Source of the DNA: Streptomyces marianii
GTDB taxonomy: Bacteria > Actinomycetota > Actinomycetes > Streptomycetales > Streptomycetaceae
Length of the DNA: 64,000 nt
Assembly (NCBI RefSeq): GCF_005795905.1
Contig: NZ_VAWE01000001.1
Coordinates: 1 to 64,000 of the forward strand
Direction: 5' to 3'
In this document: positions 16,562 to 25,355 of the stretch, in pieces
Layout: each line of letters starts with the position of its first letter
How positions within the stretch are numbered: the stretch's first letter is position 1
Translations under genes and position numbers: made by a program
Notes under the pieces: generated by a model
Database searches by the model: none
The model's input: the letters and a program-made list of their open reading frames with translations, nothing else
What the model was told of the DNA's origin: nothing

Positions 16562-17608
16562 ATGCGGCTTGCCAGTACACACGCTGCGGTGCAGCGCATC
16601 TGGACGGTGCACCTGCGCCCGCAGACTGGCGGGCCGGCCCTGACCTGTCCCCGCTGCGCACACAGCCCCGTCCTGCCGGCCGCCTCCGCCCGCTCGGCCG
16701 CCCTCACCCATCTGGCCCGCCACGCCCGCGCCGACACGCTGCCCGGGTACCTGCGCATCTGCCAGTGCCGGGCACTGGGCTGCCACTGGCACCCCCGCCA
16801 CCGCGGCTGCGCGGGACCCGTCCTGCTCGCCCTGACCTGCGACCGCGGCGGCCGTGCGTGGCGGCTGGCTGATGCCTGCGCCGCCTGCGCGGCGGCGATG
16901 AGCCGCACCGCCGTCGTGCCGCCCACCCTGCTCGGCACCGGCCGCGCCCAGCCGGCCGCCGGCATGGCGCGCCCTGCGCGCACCACGCCTCCGTTCGGCC
17001 CGGCAGAGCAGCAGCGCGTACGCGAAATGCTCACCTACCTCGCCACAGCGCTGCCCCGCTTCTCCTCCCCCGCAGCCCGGCTGCTCGCCCTGCAGTGCGC
17101 GTTGCGCGCCGACCATCACGGGCAGATCCGCCTGCCCCACGGGTTCCTGCGCGGCATGCGGCTGCACGGCCGCGCGGAGCTGTGGCTCGAACTGGAGCAC
17201 GCCGGCTGGCTGCACCGCCTCAGCCGCAGATGCTCGCCCGTCCAGGCACAGCTGCTCGACGCCGCCGTCCTGCACCAGGCCCCCGGACGCACCGCGCGCA
17301 TCCGCGCCGCCCAATGGGCGCTGCGCCCCGCCCCGCTGGCCGCCTCGCCCGGCCTGCCCTGCGCCCTGCGGCTGACCGCACTCGCCCTGGCCGCCCACAG
17401 TACCGCCGGGGCGGGCGGGGGCGAGCTCGATGCCCTCGCCCGCCAGTGCGGACAGCCGCCCCAGCAGCTGGAAGACCTCCTCGACCAACTGGTCCGCGCC
17501 CGCCTCGTCACGGCCTGGCACCATCATCACGACAGCGGCGAGGTCCGGTGGGAGCTGCCCGCGCACTCGCCGCCCAGCGAAGACGCCGCCAGAGAGGCTG
17601 GCGCGTAA
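16562..17608 (+). CDS. Hypothetical protein with Cys/His-rich N-terminus
   Basis: 348 residues. The first 115 contain several Cys pairs (TCPRCAHSP, RICQCRALGCHWHPRH, ACAACAAA), suggesting zinc binding. The C-terminal half is helical; LDALARQCGQPPQQLEDLLD followed by LVRARLVTAWHHHH looks like a winged-helix DNA-binding fold. GGAGG ten bases before the ATG at 16562 gives a confident start. It is driven away from the XRE gene across the operator array, so it is probably the XRE target. No known family is recognised; DNA-binding accessory protein is an inference. Confidence 0.65.
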   Translation: MRLASTHAAVQRIWTVHLRPQTGGPALTCPRCAHSPVLPAASARSAALTHLARHARADTLPGYLRICQCRALGCHWHPRHRGCAGPVLLALTCDRGGRAWRLADACAACAAAMSRTAVVPPTLLGTGRAQPAAGMARPARTTPPFGPAEQQRVREMLTYLATALPRFSSPAARLLALQCALRADHHGQIRLPHGFLRGMRLHGRAELWLELEHAGWLHRLSRRCSPVQAQLLDAAVLHQAPGRTARIRAAQWALRPAPLAASPGLPCALRLTALALAAHSTAGAGGGELDALARQCGQPPQQLEDLLDQLVRARLVTAWHHHHDSGEVRWELPAHSPPSEDAAREAGA

Positions 17609-17697
17609 AGGCAGCACTGTGGCCCGTTTGCCGGGCCCCGGTCATCCTGCCGCTGCGCGTGCCGGAGGGGCACCACACCGCTTGCTTCGCTGCTGTC

Positions 17698-19118
17698 TCA
17701 GCGGTGTGCCCGGCGCAGGTACATCGGAAGGACGGTGCGCATGATCTGTTCGCCGCGGGTGGTGATGGCCTCGAGGTCGCTGCGGGTCATGGCTGCGAAG
17801 TTGGTCGGGTAGGAGGCGACCGCGCTGCGCGGGACGAGGTCGGCGGGCGGTGTGGGCAGCCAGTTGTCCTTCATGCCGAGGTAGGCGAGGGCGAAGCCGT
17901 CGATGCGTCCGCTCGCGGCCCACTCGTGCAGGCGGGAGCGGGCGGAGTCCTGGGCTTTGCGGTGGACGGTGGCGAAGGAGCGGTTGAGTCGTCCGGGCAT
18001 GAAGTGCGGTGCTTTCAGGGCGAGTTCGCCCAGGCCGGCGTCGCAGGAGATGATAAAGGGCACGTCGTAGACATGCTGGGTGTGGTGCGGTGAGCGTCCG
18101 GGCTCGAGGACGGACAGGCCGAGGTTGTCGTAGACGCCGCCGTCGGTGAGCAGCACGGTGTGCTGCTGGTTGTGTCCGCCCGGGTGCTGGAAGGTGAAGG
18201 TGCGTTCCAGGGCGGGCAGGAGCGCGGGGTAGGCGGCGGAGGCGGCCACGGCGGTGGCGACGTGGATGGGCTCGGTGATGGTGCCGTAGCGGGAGCAGCC
18301 GCTGCGGGTGCTGCCGAAGCGCACGGCGTTGGTGGTGGCCAGATCGGTGGCGGTGAGAACGACGTCGAGGCCCGGGTGGGTGACATCGGCCATGGTCTGG
18401 GGGCCGAACGCCTTGTGGGTGAGGACGGCGGCCAGGGCGTCGGTGCGGTTGGCGGGGCGGGCGACGCTGACGTCGCTGTGGCGGGAGAACAGTTGGCGGG
18501 TGCTTGCGCGGGCGGCTGCGGTGAGGTTGCGCGCGGCCGCGGAGGGCTTGAACGCCTGGCGTGCGATGTCCAGTTGGAGGCCGCGGCGCAGGAGGTCGGT
18601 GGTGCGGATGTCGAAGTCGGCGAAGTCGGACGGTCCGTAGGCCCACAGGGCGGCGAGGAGGGAGCCACCGGAGATGCCGGAGACGACGCGGATGCGGTCG
18701 AGGAGATCGCGGTCGTGAAGGGCGCGCAGGCAGCCGAGGTGGAAGGCTGCGGCGCGGGAGCCGCCGCCGGACAGGGGCCCATCAGCCGGGCGATGCGGCG
18801 CCGCAGCTTGCCGCGCGGGGTCTTCTTCGCCTCATCGATGAGGAAGTTCTTGATCGACGTGAGGAACAGCCGCTCCAGTGAGGCGTCGTCGGCGGCCAGG
18901 GCGAAGCAGCTGGTCACGAAGTGCTGCCCGGCGCCCTCGCGGGTCAGCATGGCCGTGATCACGTCGTAGGCCGCGTCGTCATTCCACTCTGCGTACCCCT
19001 CGGGCGGCGGGAATCCGGACGACTGGCGGACCTGATGAACCAGACGTCGCAGCATTTCGAACGTCTCCGGCCCCAACTGGCCCGTATGTGACAGTTCTTC
19101 GTACGCTCCACCCGCCAC
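17698..19118 (-). CDS. Patatin-like phospholipase fused to N-terminal helical domain by a -1 frame change
   Basis: Two frames make one protein of about 473 residues. The upstream frame (19118 to about 18774) encodes a helical domain (AYDVITAMLTREGAGQHFVT, SIKNFLIDEAKKTPRGKLRR) and then runs on as low-complexity nonsense. The patatin domain begins in the -1 frame at once: LSGGGSRAAAFHLG (oxyanion motif), VSGISGGSLLAAL (GxSxG nucleophile) and LTDGGVYDNLG (DGG). In that frame a stop lies about 50 bases upstream and no ATG, GTG or TTG occurs before the active-site motifs, so it cannot start alone. The switch point is a GGGCCCC heptamer in the correct phase. GTG at 19118 is the likely start. Programmed frameshift, decay or base-calling error are all open. 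Confidence 0.65.
18755..18780 (-). promoter_or_regulatory. Candidate -1 frameshift site: slippery heptamer and hairpin
   Basis: On the minus strand G-GGC-CCC (18780-18774) lies in frame with the upstream domain and fits X-XXY-YYZ. Six bases on, GCGGCG can pair with CGCCGC across a seven-base loop. A -1 slip here gives ..RLMGP-LSGGGS.., which joins the helical domain exactly to the patatin motif. The four C residues also make it a likely homopolymer error site. Confidence 0.45.
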
Positions 19119-19761
19119 CAGCTCACCACCCCCGACCCGCCTGGAACGGACGGTCCCAGGCTTCCTGCCTGCATACACCTGCCGTCTCAGGCCCGCCAGG
19201 CAACACGCCCGAAGGCGCGAACCGCGAGCCTGTTCGTCACGCGGACCGTCCCCGCGGATCGCCGTGGTGCGGACACCGCTCGTCGGCCGGAGGCGCAGAC
19301 GGTCTGGTGCGTCCTGGCCCGGCAGCTGCCGGATACCCGTCGCCCCGGACGCGGGGTGCCGGGGCCGGTTGGCGGCGCCAGGGTCCTTCCCCCACCGGTG
19401 ATCGGATCCCGGCGGGCCACGGTGGGTCTCCTCGCTCCCTCCCCTTCCTGGGACTGATCGATGCAGCGGATGTTCAGCGGGCCGAACCGGGCCGCGTGGC
19501 GGGCGAGTTCAACAGCCAAGGCGGCGCGCAGGACGCCCTGGTCCGCACGGGAAGGGGGTGCCCGACTTCCTTGTCACCACCGTATTCACCCTTTCAGGCG
19601 TATCCGGCGGGTGGGGAAGTTCTCGCGGCGCGGCGCACAGCAGCATGGGGGTACCGGGCTGCGGTGTGGGCCGGCTGGGCGCACGGCCAGGGACCGAAGA
19701 TGCAGGAGTTGACGGGCGGACAGGTCTGCGGGGCCGTGCGGCGGCACGGCAGGGGGTGGGC
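19119..19761. other. 643-bp region upstream of tnsA, probable transposon end zone
   Basis: No convincing gene on either strand. One rightward frame ends at 19765 and overlaps the tnsA ATG as ATGA; its last 45 residues (from about LAARRTAAWGYRAAVWAG) could be a tiny coupled gene but have no family. By analogy with Tn7-like elements the left transposon end and TnsB-binding repeats might lie here; I could not see clear repeats. Confidence 0.3.
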
Positions 19762-20520
19762 ATGAGTGCGGTGGAGGTCGCCGGCGGACTGCTGGAAGGC
19801 GAGGCCGTGCCGAAGGCGGGCCAGGGTGTCGTGGCTTTGTACCGCGAGCCGTACGGGCCGGTGTACTCGTGCACCGCGGACGGGCTTCAGGGCGTGGTGC
19901 TGGAGGAGTTCGGGCCGGTGAGCGAGCCGGTGCCCTATCGGGGCCGCAGGGGCATCATCACCTACTGGCCGGTGGCGACGCGGGAGCAGACCGTGGTGTG
20001 CGGCAGCCTGCGGCAGTGGCGGCTGGCGGTGGAGCTGGACTTCGAGCCGGCCTGGGCGGCGTTCAGTGCCGGCCCGGTGGAACTGCGGTGGCGGGCAGGA
20101 GGCCGCCTTCGCCGCTGGCGCCCCGATTTCCTGGCGCGCACGGCCGATGGTGTACGTGAGGTGCTGGTGCTGAAGCCGTCCGGCCAGGAGAGCCTGACCG
20201 CGGCGCGGCTTCAGGTGCTTGAGGAGGTAGCCCGGTCGGCAGGGTGGCGGGTGCGGCAGGTCCGCGAGCCGTCGGGGGTGCGCGCGCGCAATCTCGGGTG
20301 GCTGGCGGGCTACCGCTTCCCCGCAGGCGACGAGGAGGGCCAAGGACAGGCGCTGCTGGAGGCGTTCAGGCAGCCGACGGGTCTGCGGGCGGGGGTGGCG
20401 GCGAGCGGGCTGGACGAGCTGACGGGGCTGGACCTTGCCTACCGGATGCTCTGGCAGCGGCGGCTGCTGTTCGATACCGCGTATCCGCTGCTGCCCGATG
20501 CCATGGCCTGGACGGCCTGA
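19762..20520 (+). CDS. tnsA: TnsA-like transposon endonuclease
   Basis: 252 residues. A PD-(D/E)xK core is seen: E91 in AVELDFEPAW, D122 in RRWRPDFLAR and K138 in VLVLKPSG. TnsA cuts the 5' transposon ends in Tn7 and allows cut-and-paste movement. The residue two before the lysine, usually Q or E, is V136 here. GGGGGTGGGC precedes the ATG at 19762; the frame is open to 19558 but upstream residues look non-native. tnsB follows 17 bases later and tnsC 96 bases after that, all on one strand. Confidence 0.82.
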   Translation: MSAVEVAGGLLEGEAVPKAGQGVVALYREPYGPVYSCTADGLQGVVLEEFGPVSEPVPYRGRRGIITYWPVATREQTVVCGSLRQWRLAVELDFEPAWAAFSAGPVELRWRAGGRLRRWRPDFLARTADGVREVLVLKPSGQESLTAARLQVLEEVARSAGWRVRQVREPSGVRARNLGWLAGYRFPAGDEEGQGQALLEAFRQPTGLRAGVAASGLDELTGLDLAYRMLWQRRLLFDTAYPLLPDAMAWTA

Positions 20521-20537
20521 ACGACCGGGAGGAGCGC

Positions 20538-22892
20538 ATGGCGGGAGCAGATGAGGGCCGGTCTGCGGGACCGCTGTCCATCGGGGCGCTGGTGCGCTGG
20601 CACCAGCGCGAGTGGGAGGTGGCGGAGTGGCAGGGGCCGCTGGTCACGCTGGTGCCGCAGGACGGCGCGGAGGCGCCCCGGGCGGTGTCCTTCCGGTGGC
20701 TGGTGGGCGCGGAGGATTTCGCTGTTCTCAGCGGGGGTGCGGCACCGGCCGCGGGCGGGGCGGCACTTGAGGGGCGAGGGCGGCTGGAGGGGCAGGAGGA
20801 GGAGGCCGAGCTGTGGCAGGCCCGCATGGTGGAGATCGATACCGGTCTGGCGCCGGGCCGAAGCGAGCATGCGCGGGGATTCGGGCCGGACACGACGCTG
20901 GCCCAGCGGTGCGCCGCGATGTCGGCGCGGCTGGCCGCCGACGGCATCCGCTGCTCCGCTCACACCCTCGCCGACAAGCGGCGCAAGTGGAAAGCGGCCG
21001 GGGAGAACCCGGTTGTGCTGCTGCCCGCAGGGCGGGAGAAACGGCCGGGTGGCTTCACCGATCCGCGGTGCCTGTTCGCCATGCAGGAGGTGGCGGCCCG
21101 GCGGGCCCACGCGTCGGATGTGACCATCGACGTGATCCGCGAGGAAGTCGAGGACCTGCTGCACTCGCGGTACGCCAAGGAACTCGGCTCGGCTGGCGTG
21201 GCGGCTCTGCTGCCCTCCCGTTCCACCTTCTACCTGCGGATGAAGGAGTCCGGCCTGGCCGATGCCCTGAGCAAGCCGACACGGTCCCGGGCCGCCCTGG
21301 CCTCCACCCCGCCGCTGCCCCATGGCGGGCGCGAGGTCGTGCTGCGGCCGGGACAGGTGACCCAGACCGACACCACGCCGCTGCGGATCCTGGCCCGCGG
21401 CGACGACGGCCGGCCCACCGCAACGGAGCTGACCTCGCTCATCGATGTGGCCAACCACACCGTGTGCGCGTTGATGATCACGCCCAGCCGCCCCCGGGAC
21501 GCCGAGAGCGGGCAGGCGGGCCAGGCGACCCGGGCGATCGACCTGACCCTGATGCTGGCCCAGGCATTCGCGCCCTGGCCGGTGATGCCCGGCTGGGACC
21601 CGCTCAGTGCGGCCGCCGCCTCCAGTCTGCCGTTCGGGGCGCTGCGGGCCGCGGACGAGCGGTTCACCGAGGCCACCGCCGCCCGCCCGGTCATCCGCCC
21701 CGAGCTGATCATCTACGACCAGGGCAGCCCCTATGTGAGCGAGCACTTCACCGAGGTCTGCGACCGGCTGCGCATCGCCCGCCGCCCGGCGCGCAAGAAG
21801 ACCCCGACCGACAAACCGCTCCCCGAACACTTCTTCGTCACCCTCGCGCACCGCTTCAGTCAGCACGTGACGCACGGCTGGCAGGGCCGCAGCCACAAGA
21901 AACGCGGCCGCGGCATCGACCGGATGCCGCTGTACACGATTGCCGAGCTCCAGCAGATGGCCCAGGAGTGGGTGGCGCTCGAGTACCAGCAGACCCCCGA
22001 CGCGGGGCTGCGTGACCCGTTCCGTCCCCACGTCGTGCTGTCGCCCAACGAGATGTATGCGGTCCAGGTGGCCCGCAGCGGCTACCGGGCGGTGCCGCTC
22101 TCCCCTGCCGAGAACCGCTCCTTCCTGCTGCGGCAGTGGGTCCGCCCCGGCAAGGGCGGCTTCATGATCGATTATCGGATCTATCAGCCCATCGCGCAGG
22201 ACGCCGGTCACTACCGCGAGATCCTTCTGCGCGGCGGCTCGAAACTGCCCGGCCGAGGCGACCAGTGGGAATGCCGCTTCAACCCGTACCACCCCGAGCG
22301 GGTGTGGCTGTACGACCACACCGCCGGCACCTGGGTGACCTGCGACTTCCGGCTGCGGCACCTGCTGCACGATCCGTGGACCGCAGACATGTGGCAGGAA
22401 CACGCAGAGCGGCACCTGGCGGCCGGCGGCAGCAAGCAGGACGAGGAGGCGATCGCCCTGTCCCTGGCGCAGCGCGACCGGCGTCGTCGCAGTCGCAGGC
22501 CGCCGCCCAAGCGCACCGGGGCCGAACCGCCCTTCCAGGGGCTGGAGTTGGAGACGGAGCAGCCGTCCCAGGACCCGTACGCGGGTCTGGAGGAGTTCGA
22601 CCTGTCGACCCTGCGGCCCTACCCGGCGCTGCCCATCTCCCCCATGGCACCCCCCTCAGCACCCGCCACGTCGTTGCTGCCCGCAGGCAGCAACGACGTG
22701 GGGCCGACTTCGGGCAGCGGGCTGGCTCCGCATCCGCTCGCAGCGCTCTTCCCCGACGACGGCGACGGCAGCGGGCCGCAGGCCCTCACGGCCGAAGCAC
22801 CGGCATCTGTAGACGAGGTCGTCGACGCAGAGCTCCTCGACGACCCCAATCCGGACGATGACGAGGCCGAGAACGACGTATGGGATGTGTAG
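20538..22892 (+). CDS. tnsB: TnsB-like DDE transposase
   Basis: 784 residues. The integrase core has D278 (VTQTDTTPLRIL), D394 (IIYDQGSPYVSEHF) and E430 (DKPLPEHFFVTL); 35 residues separate the second D and the E, the classic DD35E spacing. A helix-turn-helix-like segment lies at 118-150, and a Mu-type beta-barrel region follows the core. The last 150 residues are acidic and proline-rich (for example EVVDAELLDDPNPDDDEAEN), a likely flexible contact with TnsC. GGAGGAG precedes the ATG at 20538. Catalytic residues are all present, so the transposase looks intact. Confidence 0.9.
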   Translation: MAGADEGRSAGPLSIGALVRWHQREWEVAEWQGPLVTLVPQDGAEAPRAVSFRWLVGAEDFAVLSGGAAPAAGGAALEGRGRLEGQEEEAELWQARMVEIDTGLAPGRSEHARGFGPDTTLAQRCAAMSARLAADGIRCSAHTLADKRRKWKAAGENPVVLLPAGREKRPGGFTDPRCLFAMQEVAARRAHASDVTIDVIREEVEDLLHSRYAKELGSAGVAALLPSRSTFYLRMKESGLADALSKPTRSRAALASTPPLPHGGREVVLRPGQVTQTDTTPLRILARGDDGRPTATELTSLIDVANHTVCALMITPSRPRDAESGQAGQATRAIDLTLMLAQAFAPWPVMPGWDPLSAAAASSLPFGALRAADERFTEATAARPVIRPELIIYDQGSPYVSEHFTEVCDRLRIARRPARKKTPTDKPLPEHFFVTLAHRFSQHVTHGWQGRSHKKRGRGIDRMPLYTIAELQQMAQEWVALEYQQTPDAGLRDPFRPHVVLSPNEMYAVQVARSGYRAVPLSPAENRSFLLRQWVRPGKGGFMIDYRIYQPIAQDAGHYREILLRGGSKLPGRGDQWECRFNPYHPERVWLYDHTAGTWVTCDFRLRHLLHDPWTADMWQEHAERHLAAGGSKQDEEAIALSLAQRDRRRRSRRPPPKRTGAEPPFQGLELETEQPSQDPYAGLEEFDLSTLRPYPALPISPMAPPSAPATSLLPAGSNDVGPTSGSGLAPHPLAALFPDDGDGSGPQALTAEAPASVDEVVDAELLDDPNPDDDEAENDVWDV

Positions 22893-22988
22893 GCGACCTG
22901 GGGCAGGGGCCGTGAACGACGCAGCCGCATCCGGCCCGGGGCCGGTCCGGCGGTGTCGAGGCAGGAACCGTGATGAGGGAGAAGCGTG

Positions 22989-24140
22989 ATGAAGGCATCC
23001 GTCGAACTGCGTGACAAGCGTGAAGCCCGCCTGCGCCAGCAGCTGAGGGACACCCCGATGCGGCCTCTGCCGCTGTTCCAGCTCACCGGCTGGACCCACT
23101 TCGTCGACGAGGAGGTGAACCCGCCCGTCCTGGCGGCAGGCACCAGTCCCACCGAGGACAGGAAGACGGACGAACAGGCCATCGCCTACCACCGGCACCT
23201 GCGGATGGTGCCCACCGGCGCGATGACGCACATGCAGAAGACGGTCGTCGAGGCGGTCCACCGCAACAGCGGGAGCCGTGAGGGCCTGATGGACCATGTC
23301 ATCGACGGGCCCGCGGGCACTGGCAAGACCTGCCTGCTGCGGGCGATCGGACGCACCGCCCAGCAGGAGATCGAAGTCGCCACGAACGGCCGGCAGCCCA
23401 ACACGATCCCGGTGGTGCACATCACCACCCCCGCGGACCCGGAGCCGAGGGTGAACTGGATCTGGGAGATCGGCTCCTACCTGGGTCTCAACCCCGAGCC
23501 GAAGAGCCTCACGGAAGTCCTGGAGATGCGCAGGCACCAGGATGTGACCCTGTCGGTCAACTACGTCCTGGAGACGGCGCAGACCCGTCTGCTGCTCGTC
23601 GACGACATCGACCGGTCCTCGCCACAGCAACTGGCCAACGTGCTGCCCTACTTCGACTACCTGCGCGACAAGCTGGGCATCTCGCTCATCTTCTGCGGCA
23701 CCGGCGCCAGCCACCTCCTGCACCAGGCCCGCATCCTGGCCCAGGACCTGACCCGGGTCAGCGCGGAGAACCGGGTACGGCTCGAACAGGCGGGCCGCCC
23801 GGCGGATCCCGTCTCGCCCTCCCCCACCGCGCTGCTGCCCGTGACCTGGCTGCACCCCCTGCCCCTGGGCCCCAAGGCCGAGGAACAGGAGATGTTCCGG
23901 CGCGTACTGGCTAGCTTCGAGGCTGACTTGAGCCTGTACCGGCTCGAGGAAAACGCCCTCAGCAAGCACGCCGCCCAACTGCACCAGCTCACCGGCGGCT
24001 ACTTCAAAGCCCTCACCTACGTCATCTCCACCGCCGCCGTCATCGCGATCCACAGCGGCAGCGAGAACATCACCGAGAAAGAGCTCAAAGCAGCGACAGC
24101 CCAGCTCGGCCCCTGGCAACCAGCCGCAGGCGAGCGGTGA
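22989..24140 (+). CDS. tnsC: TnsC/TniB-like AAA ATPase
   Basis: 383 residues. Walker A GPAGTGKT at 107-114 and Walker B LLLVDDID at 201-208 in an AAA+ domain. The C-terminus has LTGGYFKALTYVISTAAVIA. TnsC assembles on target DNA, activates the transposase and confers target immunity. GTG at 22986 directly precedes the ATG at 22989; GAGGGAGAAG upstream serves either. It ends the tnsABC cluster; no tniQ follows, and the nearest one is at 7522. Downstream, 24151-24240 repeats part of its 3' end. Confidence 0.88.
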   Translation: MKASVELRDKREARLRQQLRDTPMRPLPLFQLTGWTHFVDEEVNPPVLAAGTSPTEDRKTDEQAIAYHRHLRMVPTGAMTHMQKTVVEAVHRNSGSREGLMDHVIDGPAGTGKTCLLRAIGRTAQQEIEVATNGRQPNTIPVVHITTPADPEPRVNWIWEIGSYLGLNPEPKSLTEVLEMRRHQDVTLSVNYVLETAQTRLLLVDDIDRSSPQQLANVLPYFDYLRDKLGISLIFCGTGASHLLHQARILAQDLTRVSAENRVRLEQAGRPADPVSPSPTALLPVTWLHPLPLGPKAEEQEMFRRVLASFEADLSLYRLEENALSKHAAQLHQLTGGYFKALTYVISTAAVIAIHSGSENITEKELKAATAQLGPWQPAAGER

Positions 24141-24180
24141 AGCCGGCCGGCCTCCACCGCCGCCACCGTCATCGCGATCC
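24028..24180 (+). repeat. Short duplicated piece of the tnsC 3' end
   Basis: TCCACCGCCGCC-GTCATCGCGATCC at 24027-24051 recurs at 24153-24180 with three extra bases (ACC). The second copy translates as STAATVIAIRKRCG and runs on as LRIALEEIDAATEP, like an alternative TnsC C-terminus. It may be a scar of recombination between two tnsC-like genes. Confidence 0.5.
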
Positions 24181-24290
24181 GAAAGCGTTGCGGCTGCTTG
24201 CGGATCGCGCTGGAGGAGATCGACGCCGCAACGGAACCCGCTCGACCCTGAAACATGGCGGGCAGCGGGCCGTTCGCCTCGTGTCATGAA

Positions 24291-25355
24291 CTACCCGGTG
24301 GATCCGGTTTCGCCGTCGCCCGCACGAGCGCCGTCTGCCGGCACGTTGGCGTAGTCGACCCCGGGAAAGAGCCTAATGCGGCTCTCATCGACGCGGACCC
24401 TGGCCGGCCGCGGAGCGTCGTCCGAGAGGCGGCACAGCACGTCCGCTTCACGGCGGCCGTCCCTGGTGGTGTGCCAGGATCGCAACTGGCCGAAGCGGCG
24501 TTTCCCGTCGGCGGTCTCTACGAACACGGGCGGGTCCGGTGCGCGTCCCGGTCCCTCGGTGACCTGGGCGAAGAAGCCTTCCTGGCGCAGCCGGGTGCAC
24601 AGGTCCACCAGAGAGGATGCCTGGGTTCTTCCCAGTTCCATGCCGATCTCGAAGTGCTCTTGAAGACCGAGGGAGGACAGGTTCGCGCTGCCGAAGTAGC
24701 CGGTGGCGCGGTCGGCGACCACGAACTTGGCGTGCATGATGCCGGGGTTGGCCCCGGTCCACCAGTACAAGGACGTTCTTCCGTAGTCGGCGCAGTCTTT
24801 GACGAGGTCGGTCAGGGGTTGGGCCCGGCTGCTCGGGTCGTGGGCGTAGAAGTGGACGGCGACCTGGCGCTCGGCGACGGCGGGCAGCAGGACCTCGCGC
24901 AGTAGGTCGCAGCCATGGCGGTTCCAGAAGGGGCCGCCGATGTGGAGTTCGCTGTTGGCTCCGGCGATGACGTCCTGGACTAGCAGGTCCAGGCGTCGGA
25001 CGGGGGGCGCTACGAGGTGGGCGGCGGCTCGGGGGGTGGTGAACACCAGGGGGCGCTCGGATGGTGGTGCTGCGGGCGGTGGGTCAAGGCCGTCCAGGAC
25101 GTCCAGGAGCACCTGGAGTTGGGAGAGGCGGGCAGGGACGAGCCCTGCGTGCCGGCCTGAGCCCAGTAGGCCGCACTCGGCGGCGAGCTGGCGTACGGCG
25201 GTAGCGTGATCGTCTGCGACCCCGTGGACGCGGAGGGCGTCAAGGGTGTCGGCTCTGGCGATCTCCCGTGTCCATTCGGCGGCTGCCGCGTAGCTGCCCG
25301 CGAGGCGCTCCAGGAGCTGGGCGAGCGGGACCAGCGGTCGCAGTTCGTCGGTCAT
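24291..25355 (-). CDS. drmC: DISARM-type phospholipase D-like protein DrmC
   Basis: 354 residues with one HKD motif: H208, K210 and D215 in IMHAKFVVADRATGYFGSAN. A second, degenerate half lies earlier (ANSELHIGGPFW). DrmC is the PLD-fold component of DISARM, a defence system that restricts incoming unmethylated phage DNA; in studied systems it is the least essential core gene. Its ATG at 25355 overlaps the drmB TGA as ATGA. It is the last gene of the leftward operon drmE-drmA-drmB-drmC. Confidence 0.85.
   Translation of the reverse strand: MTDELRPLVPLAQLLERLAGSYAAAAEWTREIARADTLDALRVHGVADDHATAVRQLAAECGLLGSGRHAGLVPARLSQLQVLLDVLDGLDPPPAAPPSERPLVFTTPRAAAHLVAPPVRRLDLLVQDVIAGANSELHIGGPFWNRHGCDLLREVLLPAVAERQVAVHFYAHDPSSRAQPLTDLVKDCADYGRTSLYWWTGANPGIMHAKFVVADRATGYFGSANLSSLGLQEHFEIGMELGRTQASSLVDLCTRLRQEGFFAQVTEGPGRAPDPPVFVETADGKRRFGQLRSWHTTRDGRREADVLCRLSDDAPRPARVRVDESRIRLFPGVDYANVPADGARAGDGETGSTG

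Noticed and set aside
16478..17617. 379-codon minus-strand frame
   Set aside because: Antisense to the Cys/His-rich gene that has a good ribosome site; composition is non-native.
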